Assembly (NCBI GenBank): GCA_016297775.1
Contig: JAEDGA010000052.1
Location: forward strand, 1-8,068
Direction: 5' to 3'
DNA: 8,068 nt
Origin: Candidatus Methanomethylophilaceae archaeon
GTDB lineage: Archaea; Thermoplasmatota; Thermoplasmata; Methanomassiliicoccales; Methanomethylophilaceae
The position numbers were made by a program, and so were the translations under genes. Under the pieces are notes generated by a model. It was not told the DNA's origin. It did not search any database and worked only from the letters and a program-made list of their open reading frames with translations. How positions within the stretch are numbered: the stretch's first letter is position 1; every line of letters starts with the position of its first letter. Shown piece by piece: positions 1 through 6,833 of the stretch.

Positions 1-1800
1 CCCGATGCATCCTCGTTCCCCAGCGGAGGTCTCAGGAACACCTTCGAGGCCAGGGGATACACCGCATGGGATCCCTCCTCCCCCGCATTCATCATGGATG
101 ACTGTCTCTGCATCCCCACGGTGTTCATCTCATACACCGGTGAGGCATTGGATTACAAGACCCCTCTGCTCAAGTCCGTGACCGCGGTCACCGAGGCGGC
201 GAAGGACGTGCTCGGATACTTCGGTCTCGGCGACGAGGTCGTTCAGTCCTACCTCGGATGGGAGCAGGAGTACTTCCTGGTGGACAGCGACCTGTACGCA
301 CAGCGCCCGGACCTGGTCATGACCGAACGCACCCTCCAGGGCCACAACAGTTCCAAGAACCAGCAGCTGGACGACCACTACTTCGGTTCCATCCCCTCCA
401 GGGTCCTTGCGTTCATGAAGGATCTGGAGTACGAGGCGTACAAGCTCGGTATACCCGTGAAGACCAGGCACAACGAGGTCGCACCCAACCAGTTCGAGAT
501 CGCTCCCGTTTACGAGGAGGTCAACCTGGCGGTGGACCACAACATCCTGCTCATGTCCGTTATGAGACAGGTCGCGGAGAGGCACGGATTCAAGGTGCTG
601 CTCCACGAGAAGCCCTTCAGCGGAGTGAACGGATCCGGAAAACACTGCAACTGGTCCCTCGGAACCACCAGCGGTATCGGACTCCTGTCCCCCGGAAAGA
701 CCAACGAGGAGAACCTCAGGTTCCTGACCTTCATGGCCAACATCCTGAAGGCCGTATACGACAACAACGCCCTCCTCAAGGCATCCATCATGACCGCCAC
801 CAACGCCCACAGGCTCGGAGCCAACGAGGCGCCTCCCGCGATCATATCCTCTTTCCTCGGAAAGACCGTATCCGAAGCGTTCGAGGAGCTGCTCGAATCC
901 TCCGACATGGTCCAGATCAAGGGAAAGAAGGGATACAGTCTCGGAATCCCGCAGATCCCGGAGCTCCTGGTTGACAACACCGACAGGAACAGGACATCGC
1001 CCTTCGCGTTCACCGGAAACAGGTTCGAGTTCAGGGCTGTAGGTTCCTCGGCCAACTGTTCCGCACCCATGACCACCCTCAATGCCATCGTCGCCTGTCA
1101 GCTCAGGAAGTTCAAGGCCGCGGTGGACAAGAGGATCGCCGATGGAGCACCCGTGCTGAAGGCCGTCCTGGACGAGACCAGGGAGACCTACAGGGCATGT
1201 CAGAAGGTATGCTTCGACGGTAACGGTTACTCCGACGAGTGGAAGGCGGAGGCCGCCGCACGCGGTCTCGACTGCGAGGCATCCGTACCCCTCACCTACG
1301 ACGCGTTCACCACCCCCGAGGCGATCTCCGTGTATACCGATGCGAAGGTGTTCACCGAGGTCGAGCTGGAGGCAAGGAACGAGGTCCGCTGGGAGATCTA
1401 TGGAAAGAAGGTGGAGATCGAGGCCAGGACCCTCAGCGACATGGCCATCAACCACCTCCTGCCGGTGGCCATCGGATACAAGTCCAAGCTCCTAGATAAC
1501 GCCTGCAAGGCGAAGGAGATCTACGGAGAGGACTACGGAACGTACGCAAAGTACGAGCTGTGCCAGATCAAGGAGATCTCCGAGCATGCCTCCGAGGCCC
1601 TCAACATCTGCAAGAAGCTGGACGAGGTCTGCGACGACATCCCCTCCCAGGGCAGCGGACGCGACCAGGCCGTCAGGTACCACGATGAGGTGGTGCCTCT
1701 CATGGAGGAGGCCAGGGCCCACCTGGACGCCCTCGAGATGATCGTCGACGACCAGCAGTGGCCGATGCCCAAATACAGGGAGCTCCTATTCATCAGCTGA
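1..1800 (+). CDS. glnN: Glutamine synthetase type III (GSIII), 5'-truncated by window edge
   Basis: This enzyme makes glutamine from glutamate, ammonia and ATP in the cytoplasm and is the ammonia-capturing half of the GS-GOGAT cycle. The frame is open from base 1 (first residues PDASSFPSGGLRNTFEARGY) and runs 599 codons to TGA at 1798-1800. The ATG at 94 is internal, since conserved GSIII sequence continues upstream of it. GSIII proteins are about 700-730 residues, so roughly 110-130 N-terminal residues lie off the window. Visible catalytic-domain blocks are RHNEVAPNQFEIAPVYEE (about nt 469-522, metal/glutamate site region), HEKPFSGVNGSGKHCNW (nt 604-654), NAHRLGANEAPPA (nt 802-840) and NRTSPFAFTGNRFEFRAVGS (nt 985-1044). 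The C-terminus ends in the family-typical WPMPKYRELLF. GSI and GSII lack this long C-terminal extension, so the subtype call is firm. It lies 11 bp upstream of gltB and is probably cotranscribed with it. No frameshift is visible. Confidence 0.96.
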   Translation, partial: PDASSFPSGGLRNTFEARGYTAWDPSSPAFIMDDCLCIPTVFISYTGEALDYKTPLLKSVTAVTEAAKDVLGYFGLGDEVVQSYLGWEQEYFLVDSDLYAQRPDLVMTERTLQGHNSSKNQQLDDHYFGSIPSRVLAFMKDLEYEAYKLGIPVKTRHNEVAPNQFEIAPVYEEVNLAVDHNILLMSVMRQVAERHGFKVLLHEKPFSGVNGSGKHCNWSLGTTSGIGLLSPGKTNEENLRFLTFMANILKAVYDNNALLKASIMTATNAHRLGANEAPPAIISSFLGKTVSEAFEELLESSDMVQIKGKKGYSLGIPQIPELLVDNTDRNRTSPFAFTGNRFEFRAVGSSANCSAPMTTLNAIVACQLRKFKAAVDKRIADGAPVLKAVLDETRETYRACQKVCFDGNGYSDEWKAEAAARGLDCEASVPLTYDAFTTPEAISVYTDAKVFTEVELEARNEVRWEIYGKKVEIEARTLSDMAINHLLPVAIGYKSKLLDNACKAKEIYGEDYGTYAKYELCQIKEISEHASEALNICKKLDEVCDDIPSQGSGRDQAVRYHDEVVPLMEEARAHLDALEMIVDDQQWPMPKYRELLFIS

Positions 1801-1803
1801 GGT
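1799..1803 (+). promoter_or_regulatory. Ribosome binding site of gltB (decides the start at 1812)
   Basis: GAGGT overlaps the glnN stop codon and ends 8 nt before the ATG at 1812, a normal Shine-Dalgarno spacing. The in-frame ATG at 1758 lies within glnN and would add 18 residues unlike GltB. The ATG at 1815 is 11 nt from the site. The site therefore supports 1812 and suggests translational coupling between the two genes. Confidence 0.65.
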
Positions 1804-1811
1804 CTGATCTG

Positions 1812-4800
1812 ATGATGGAGAAGACAGGTCTCTACGATCCCGGGAACGAGAAGGACTCCTGCGGTGTAGGTCTCGCACTGAACATCGACGGAAGGAAGGA
1901 CCACCGCATAGTGGAGTACGGTCTCAGGATCCTGGACAACATGGAGCACCGCGGTGCGGAGAACGCGGACGGGAAGACGGGTGACGGTACCGGTATAACC
2001 GTACAGATCCCTCATTCCTTCTTCGTCTCCCTCGGCATAAAGGTGCCGGAGGCCGGACGCTACGGTTCCGGTATCGTGTTCCTCCCCAGGGACCCGGTGT
2101 CCGCAGAGACCTGTCTGAGCATCATAAGAGAGGAGTGTGTCAGATACGGAGTGTACGAGATCTGTTGCAGGGACATACCCGTGGACCACTCGGTCCCCGG
2201 ACCCCAGGCACTGGAGAGCGAACCTCGTATCGTCCAGCTGTTCCTGACCAGTTACGACAGCCAGGGGACGCTGGAGCGCAAACTGTACTCCGTCAGGATG
2301 AGGTCGTCCAACAGGATAGGGGATTCCGACCTTCCCGGAAAGGACGATTTCTACATCTGCAGTCTTTCGACGCGTACGATAACATACAAGGGTATGCTGA
2401 CACCCGGACAGATCAGGTCATACTATACCGACCTGACGGATCCGAAGTTCGAGAGTGCCATCGCCATGGTGCACTCCAGATTCAGCACCAATACCTTCCC
2501 CATGTGGAAGCTGGCACAGCCATTCAGGATGCTGTGCCACAACGGAGAGATAAACACCATCCGTGCGAACAGGTCATGGATGGACGCCAGGGAGAGCGTG
2601 CTGGAAACGCCGCTGATCCCGGACCTTCCTGAACTGTTCCCGATCATCCAGAAGGGTATGAGCGATAGCGCATCGTTGGATAACGTGTTCGAATTCCTGG
2701 TCATGTCCGGGAAGACCATGACCAACGCATTGTCGCTTCTGATCCCGGAGTCCTGGAACAGCAAGAACCCGATCCCGGACTCCCTCAAGGCGTACTACGA
2801 ATACCATTCCATACTGATGGAACCCTGGGACGGTCCCGCGGCCGTACTGTTCACCGACGGCAGGTACGCGGGAGGTATGCTGGACAGGAACGGTCTCCGT
2901 CCCGCCAGGTACACGGTCACCAACGACGGCATGTTCATACTGGCGTCCGAGGCCGGGGTCATACAGTTCCCGGAGTCCGAGGTCAAGGAGGCCGGACGCA
3001 TCCGTCCCGGAAAGATGATGATGATCGATACCGAGAAAGGTATCATCCTCCGCGATTCCGATATAAAATCCGAGCTTGCGGCCGCCTATCCATACAGGGA
3101 CTGGCTGGACCGTAACAGACTGAATCTCGACGAGGTATCGTCGGGAAGGACGGTGGGTCGTTCCGTCGGGGACATCGATCTCTTGCTATCGGAGTTCGGT
3201 TACTCGGCGGAGGACCTCACGAAGGTCATGATCCCGATGATGATCAACGGAAAGGAGCCCGTGGGTTCCGCCGGATACGATACCGCATTGCCGGTGATGA
3301 CCGATACCCATCAGAGACTGTTCAACTACTTCCGTCAGTCGTTCGCCCAGGTCACCAACCCTCCCATCGATCCCATCAGGGAGGAGCTGGTCATGACCCT
3401 CACCGGATACATCGGTTCCATCCATCAGAACATGCTGATGCCTTCTCCCGCTAACTGCAAGATCGTCAAGGTCAGGCATCCCATAATCACCAACAGGGAA
3501 CTGGATCTCCTCAAGAATCTGAAGTACAGGGGATTCAGGACCGTCGTCATCCCCATACTGTTCTCCAGGGACGAGACCCTGGAGGATGCGTTGGACAGGA
3601 TATGCGGGGAGGCCGTGGCAGCCGTGGAGGACGGCGGATCGTACATCATACTCTCGGACAGAGGGGTGGATGAGGATCACATCCCGATCCCGTCCGTATT
3701 GGCGGTATCGGCCGTCCATCAACATCTGGTGGCCAACAAGCTCCGTCTGCAGACGGACATAATCGTCGAATCCGGAGAGCCCAGGGAGGTCATGCACTTC
3801 GCACTGCTGTTCGGATACGGTGCGAACGTCATCAACCCGTATCTCGCGTTCGCTCTGATCGAGAGGTCCGTGAACGAGGATCCGGAGATCAGACTGGACG
3901 TTGATACCGCGGAACACAACTACATCTCCGCGGCCGAGAAGGGTATACTGAAGATAATGTCCAAGATGGGTATCGCCACCATAAGGTCCTACCGCGGATG
4001 CGTGCTGTTCGAGGCACTGGGTATATCCAAGGACGTGTGCGACAGATATCTCGCCCACACGGTGTCCAACGTGGACGGTATCACCCTGGAGGACATCAGG
4101 GCGGAGGCCGTGTCCGTGCATGATGCGGCGATGGGATCCCCCGGTATGCAGAAGGACAGGGGATTCTACGGTTACAGGAAGGGCGGGGAGGAGCACTCCT
4201 GGATGCCCGCCACCGTGAAGGCTCTCAAGGAGGCCGCATCCAATAACGATCCCGGAGCATATGCCAGGTTCGCCGATTCCATAGATTCGGAACATCTGTT
4301 CATCCGTGATGTCATGGACTTCGCCGATGTACGTCCGGTACCTCTCAAAGAGGTGGAATCCGCAGAGAGCATCATGAGGCGTTTCGTCGCCGAAGGCATA
4401 TCCTTCGGTGCGATAAGCAAGGAGGCCCACGAGACCATAGCCGAAGCGATGAACTCCATCGGTGCCCAGAGCAACACCGGAGAGGGGGGAGAGGATCCCA
4501 AGAGGTTCTCCAAGGTCGGCGGACGCGATATCTGTTCCAAGGTGAAACAGATCGCATCCGGGAGGTTCGGAGTCACCGCCGAGTATCTGGTGAACGCCGA
4601 GGAGATACAGATCAAGGTGGCACAGGGTGCCAAGCCCGGAGAGGGAGGTCAGCTGCTGGCACACAAGGTCGATGCGGTGATCGCCGCCACGAGGAGATGC
4701 ATCCCCGGTATCACACTGATCTCGCCGCCTCCCCACCACGACATCTACTCGATCGAGGATCTCAAACAGCTGATCTTCGATCTCAAATGCATAAACCCCA

Positions 4801-6215
4801 AGGCAAGGGTAAGTGTGAAACTGGTATCAGAGGCCGGTGTAGGTACGGTCGCCGCAGGAGTTGCCAAGGCCGGGGCGGATGTGATCCTCATATCCGGTGC
4901 CGACGGAGGTACCGGTGCCAGTCCGCTGTCCTCGATAAGGTATGCGGGAATGCCATGGGAGATCGGATTGGCAGAGGCCCAGCAGACTTTGATGCTTAAT
5001 GGACTCAGAGGAAAGGTCAGGTTGCAGGTGGACGGACAGATCAAGACCGGAAGGGACGTGGTCATATCCGCTCTCCTCGGTGCGGAGGAGTTCGGTTTCG
5101 CCACCACCTTGATGGTGGCCACCGGATGCATCATGTGCCGCAAGTGCCAGACCAACACCTGTCCCGCAGGTATAGCCACCCAGGACCCCGAGAGGCGTGC
5201 CAAGTTCAAGGGCACTCCGGACGACATACGCAACTATCTCAGGATGGTGGCGGAGGATGTCCGCAGACACCTGGCAGCGTTGGGACTGAGGTCCATATCC
5301 GAAGCGGTGGGACGTGCGGATCTCATAGTTCGCAGACCCGCGGAGGGACGCAGATCCGATAGGATCGACATCTCCGACCTGCTCAGGATGGTCCCCGGTA
5401 CCCGTTCGCAGGATTCCGGTCAGGATGACATAGTCAAGGATGTCCTTGACAGGAGGATAATCGCCGATGCCATGCATTCGGTCGAATCCGGAAGGAAGGT
5501 CTCCCTCAATTACAGCATAATCAACGTGGACCGTTCGGTAGGTACTATGCTGTCGGGAGAGATCGTAAGGAAGGGATTGGATCTCGATGACGGTACCGTT
5601 ACCGTGGACTTCACCGGTACGGCGGGTCAGAGCTTCGGTGCCTTCCTCTGCAAGGGCGTATGCTTCAATCTGGTGGGACAGGCCAACGACTTCGTCGGAA
5701 AGGGACTGTCCGGAGGAAGGATCTCCATCTGCCATCGTTCCCACGTGCCGGATTCCAACGTCATCGCCGGCAACACGATACTGTACGGTGCCACCTCCGG
5801 AGAGGCATACATCGCCGGTTCGGTAGGAGAGAGGTTCTGCGTACGCAACAGCGGTGCGATAGCCGTTGCCGAGGGTGCGGGAGACCATTGCTGCGAATAC
5901 ATGACCGGAGGACGTGCTGTGATATTGGGCGAGGTCGGAAGAAACTTCGCCGCGGGTATGTCAGCAGGTGTGGCGTATGTGCTCAACGATTCCGGTGATT
6001 TCGACCGTCATTGCAACATGGACATGGTCGAACTGTCGTTGGTGGAATCGGATGAGGACATCGCTGAACTGAAAGGTATACTGGAGAACCATCTCAGATA
6101 TACCGGAAGCGCGAAGGCGAAGGAACTGTTGGATGATTGGAAGAACAGCATCGGAAGGTTCCTGAAGGTCATGCCGATCGGTTACAAGGAGATAATCTCC
6201 AAGAGATGTAGCTGA
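1812..6215 (+). CDS. gltB: Glutamate synthase large subunit, full-length fused type
   Basis: GltB converts glutamine plus 2-oxoglutarate into two glutamates. The 1467-residue product is about the usual length. A short propeptide precedes Cys17 (KDSCGVG), which autoprocessing would expose as the N-terminal nucleophile of the class II amidotransferase. That domain runs to about residue 420 and includes HSRFSTNTFPMW (about 221) and CHNGEINT (242-249; Asn244/Gly245 fit the oxyanion hole). A central domain follows. The FMN / 2-oxoglutarate barrel (about 850-1200) has SFGAISKEAH, GEGGED (890-895), KPGEGGQL and SGADGGTGASPLSS. The iron-sulphur motif is CIMCRKCQTNTC (1106-1117): Cys1106, 1112 and 1117 match the usual 3Fe-4S ligands, and Cys1109 is extra. 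The C-terminal GXGXG helix domain spans about 1230-1420. Many archaea encode these domains as separate proteins, so this fused form looks bacterial. No gltD follows, so the electron-donating partner is unknown from this window. Confidence 0.96.
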   Translation: MMEKTGLYDPGNEKDSCGVGLALNIDGRKDHRIVEYGLRILDNMEHRGAENADGKTGDGTGITVQIPHSFFVSLGIKVPEAGRYGSGIVFLPRDPVSAETCLSIIREECVRYGVYEICCRDIPVDHSVPGPQALESEPRIVQLFLTSYDSQGTLERKLYSVRMRSSNRIGDSDLPGKDDFYICSLSTRTITYKGMLTPGQIRSYYTDLTDPKFESAIAMVHSRFSTNTFPMWKLAQPFRMLCHNGEINTIRANRSWMDARESVLETPLIPDLPELFPIIQKGMSDSASLDNVFEFLVMSGKTMTNALSLLIPESWNSKNPIPDSLKAYYEYHSILMEPWDGPAAVLFTDGRYAGGMLDRNGLRPARYTVTNDGMFILASEAGVIQFPESEVKEAGRIRPGKMMMIDTEKGIILRDSDIKSELAAAYPYRDWLDRNRLNLDEVSSGRTVGRSVGDIDLLLSEFGYSAEDLTKVMIPMMINGKEPVGSAGYDTALPVMTDTHQRLFNYFRQSFAQVTNPPIDPIREELVMTLTGYIGSIHQNMLMPSPANCKIVKVRHPIITNRELDLLKNLKYRGFRTVVIPILFSRDETLEDALDRICGEAVAAVEDGGSYIILSDRGVDEDHIPIPSVLAVSAVHQHLVANKLRLQTDIIVESGEPREVMHFALLFGYGANVINPYLAFALIERSVNEDPEIRLDVDTAEHNYISAAEKGILKIMSKMGIATIRSYRGCVLFEALGISKDVCDRYLAHTVSNVDGITLEDIRAEAVSVHDAAMGSPGMQKDRGFYGYRKGGEEHSWMPATVKALKEAASNNDPGAYARFADSIDSEHLFIRDVMDFADVRPVPLKEVESAESIMRRFVAEGISFGAISKEAHETIAEAMNSIGAQSNTGEGGEDPKRFSKVGGRDICSKVKQIASGRFGVTAEYLVNAEEIQIKVAQGAKPGEGGQLLAHKVDAVIAATRRCIPGITLISPPPHHDIYSIEDLKQLIFDLKCINPKARVSVKLVSEAGVGTVAAGVAKAGADVILISGADGGTGASPLSSIRYAGMPWEIGLAEAQQTLMLNGLRGKVRLQVDGQIKTGRDVVISALLGAEEFGFATTLMVATGCIMCRKCQTNTCPAGIATQDPERRAKFKGTPDDIRNYLRMVAEDVRRHLAALGLRSISEAVGRADLIVRRPAEGRRSDRIDISDLLRMVPGTRSQDSGQDDIVKDVLDRRIIADAMHSVESGRKVSLNYSIINVDRSVGTMLSGEIVRKGLDLDDGTVTVDFTGTAGQSFGAFLCKGVCFNLVGQANDFVGKGLSGGRISICHRSHVPDSNVIAGNTILYGATSGEAYIAGSVGERFCVRNSGAIAVAEGAGDHCCEYMTGGRAVILGEVGRNFAAGMSAGVAYVLNDSGDFDRHCNMDMVELSLVESDEDIAELKGILENHLRYTGSAKAKELLDDWKNSIGRFLKVMPIGYKEIISKRCS

Positions 6216-6396
6216 AGCCCCCTTTACAAACTCTTTCCATTCTCATGGTTCGCCCGAGATATGTAGAAGGCGACGACATACCCTCCGGTACGTCTTCTGA
6301 TAAATCGAATATGGATGAGTGACGGCACCGATCGTGCGGTGCCGTCGTTCCTCCATGCGGCTCCGAAACCGATGCCGCACAGATGGTATGGGAGAA
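6216..6396. other. Intergenic region between convergent operons
   Basis: These 181 bp separate the ends of gltB (+) and the UPF0179 gene (-). Just after the gltB stop comes a pyrimidine-rich run containing CCCCCTTT and CTCTTTCC, which could act as a loose archaeal terminator on the + strand. A weak hairpin lies at 6275-6294 (stems GACATACC and GGTACGTC, one A-C mismatch, 4-nt loop). A strong hairpin lies at 6321-6346, and a third pairing, TGCGGC (6356-6361) with GCCGCA (6374-6379), lies just downstream of the UPF0179 gene in its own direction. I see no convincing gene, tRNA or promoter here. Confidence 0.6.
6321..6346. terminator. Perfect inverted repeat, possible bidirectional terminator
   Basis: GACGGCACCG (6321-6330) and CGGTGCCGTC (6337-6346) are exact reverse complements around the 6-nt loop ATCGTG. 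In RNA the stem can extend to 14 pairs (6317-6350) with two wobble pairs, then A-U and G-C. It sits between the 3' ends of two converging genes, the usual place for a shared terminator or mRNA 3'-end stabiliser. Neither flank has a strong T-run, so it is not a textbook intrinsic terminator, and archaeal termination usually relies on U-tracts rather than hairpins. The structure is certain; the function is inferred. Confidence 0.5.
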
Positions 6397-6819
6397 TCAC
6401 TCCAACTTCACGAGACGGAGTTGTTCGCCTATCGGACATTTGATATCGGACAGGTCGTCCGCGATCGAGAACCTGTCCCCGTTCCTTGCGTTGGAGGGGC
6501 AGCAGAACTGCCAGTTCTCGCATCCGATGTTGTCGCACTTCCTGGATTCGAAGACGACGGAACTTCCCATGGCCTGTTTCTTGGGTATGGCGGCCCTGAA
6601 GGGTTTCTTCTCGACCTCGACCACCCTGACCTTGGATTCGCGGAGGGCACAGTCGTGCATGGTGTCCCTGAGACCTACAATCTCGTAGAGGCCCCCGATC
6701 TCCATGTTGAAACACACATTCCTGAGTTTGCACTCCTTGCACTCCGGGATAGGTCCGATGAAATAGAATCTGTTCCCGACACGCGCCTGTGTCTCACCCA
6801 CAATCGTTACGAGTCCCAT
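6397..6819 (-). CDS. UPF0179 family protein, cysteine-rich, function unknown
   Basis: The product is 140 residues and I recognise it as UPF0179, an uncharacterised family known mainly from euryarchaea. The N-terminal part (VTIVGETQARVGNRFYFIGP) is followed by CKECKLRNVC (27-36), HDC (Cys57), a second cluster CDNIGCENWQFCC (95-107) and a C-terminal CPIG (Cys128). Nine cysteines in 140 residues, several in CxxC-like spacing, suggest metal or Fe-S binding; this is inference. There is no signal peptide or membrane segment, so it is probably cytosolic. The ATG at 6819 was chosen because GGAGTGA precedes it at good spacing. A GTG at 6828, overlapping the upstream stop as GTGA, would add three residues and cannot be fully excluded. 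It begins 5 bp after the G1P dehydrogenase stop codon, so the two are probably cotranscribed and translationally coupled. Stop is TGA. Confidence 0.88.
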   Translation of the reverse strand: MGLVTIVGETQARVGNRFYFIGPIPECKECKLRNVCFNMEIGGLYEIVGLRDTMHDCALRESKVRVVEVEKKPFRAAIPKKQAMGSSVVFESRKCDNIGCENWQFCCPSNARNGDRFSIADDLSDIKCPIGEQLRLVKLE

Positions 6820-6824
6820 GTGTT

Positions 6825-6833
6825 TCACTCCTT
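6825..6833 (-). promoter_or_regulatory. Ribosome binding site of the UPF0179 gene
   Basis: On the minus strand AAGGAGTGA contains GGAG 8 nt before the ATG at 6819 and includes the TGA stop of the upstream dehydrogenase gene. A ribosome terminating there would be placed to reinitiate on the UPF0179 gene. The same site would overlap the alternative GTG start at 6828, which argues for the ATG. Confidence 0.65.

Noticed and set aside
94..96. ATG at 94 as the start of the glutamine synthetase gene
   Set aside because: The frame is open to base 1 and the upstream codons encode conserved GSIII sequence (FPSGGLRNTFEARGYTAWD), so the gene simply enters from the left edge.
130..1455. 441-codon open frame on the minus strand inside glnN
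   Set aside because: It lies opposite conserved GSIII catalytic motifs, its translation is Val/Gly/Leu-rich low-quality sequence, and no family is recognisable.
3186..4739. 517-codon open frame on the minus strand inside gltB
   Set aside because: The + strand frame is unmistakable GltB along this whole stretch. The antisense frame stays open because of the codon bias of gltB and its translation shows no recognisable domain.
4827..5888. 353-codon minus-strand open frame opposite the 3' half of gltB
   Set aside because: It is a codon-bias shadow of the FMN and GXGXG domains, with no recognisable motif.
6241..6270. GGTTCGCCCGAG resembling a tRNA T-loop
   Set aside because: No acceptor, D-arm or anticodon stem could be folded around it on either strand.
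6224..6742. Minus-strand open frame running from the UPF0179 gene into the intergenic gap
   Set aside because: It overlaps most of the UPF0179 gene out of frame, and its translation is Arg/Gln/Gly-rich like a frame-shifted shadow.
6820..6828. GTG at 6828 as the UPF0179 start, overlapping the upstream TGA as GTGA
   Set aside because: The Shine-Dalgarno GGAG would overlap this codon, while it is well spaced for the ATG at 6819, and the family N-terminus fits the ATG. Kept only as a minor alternative.
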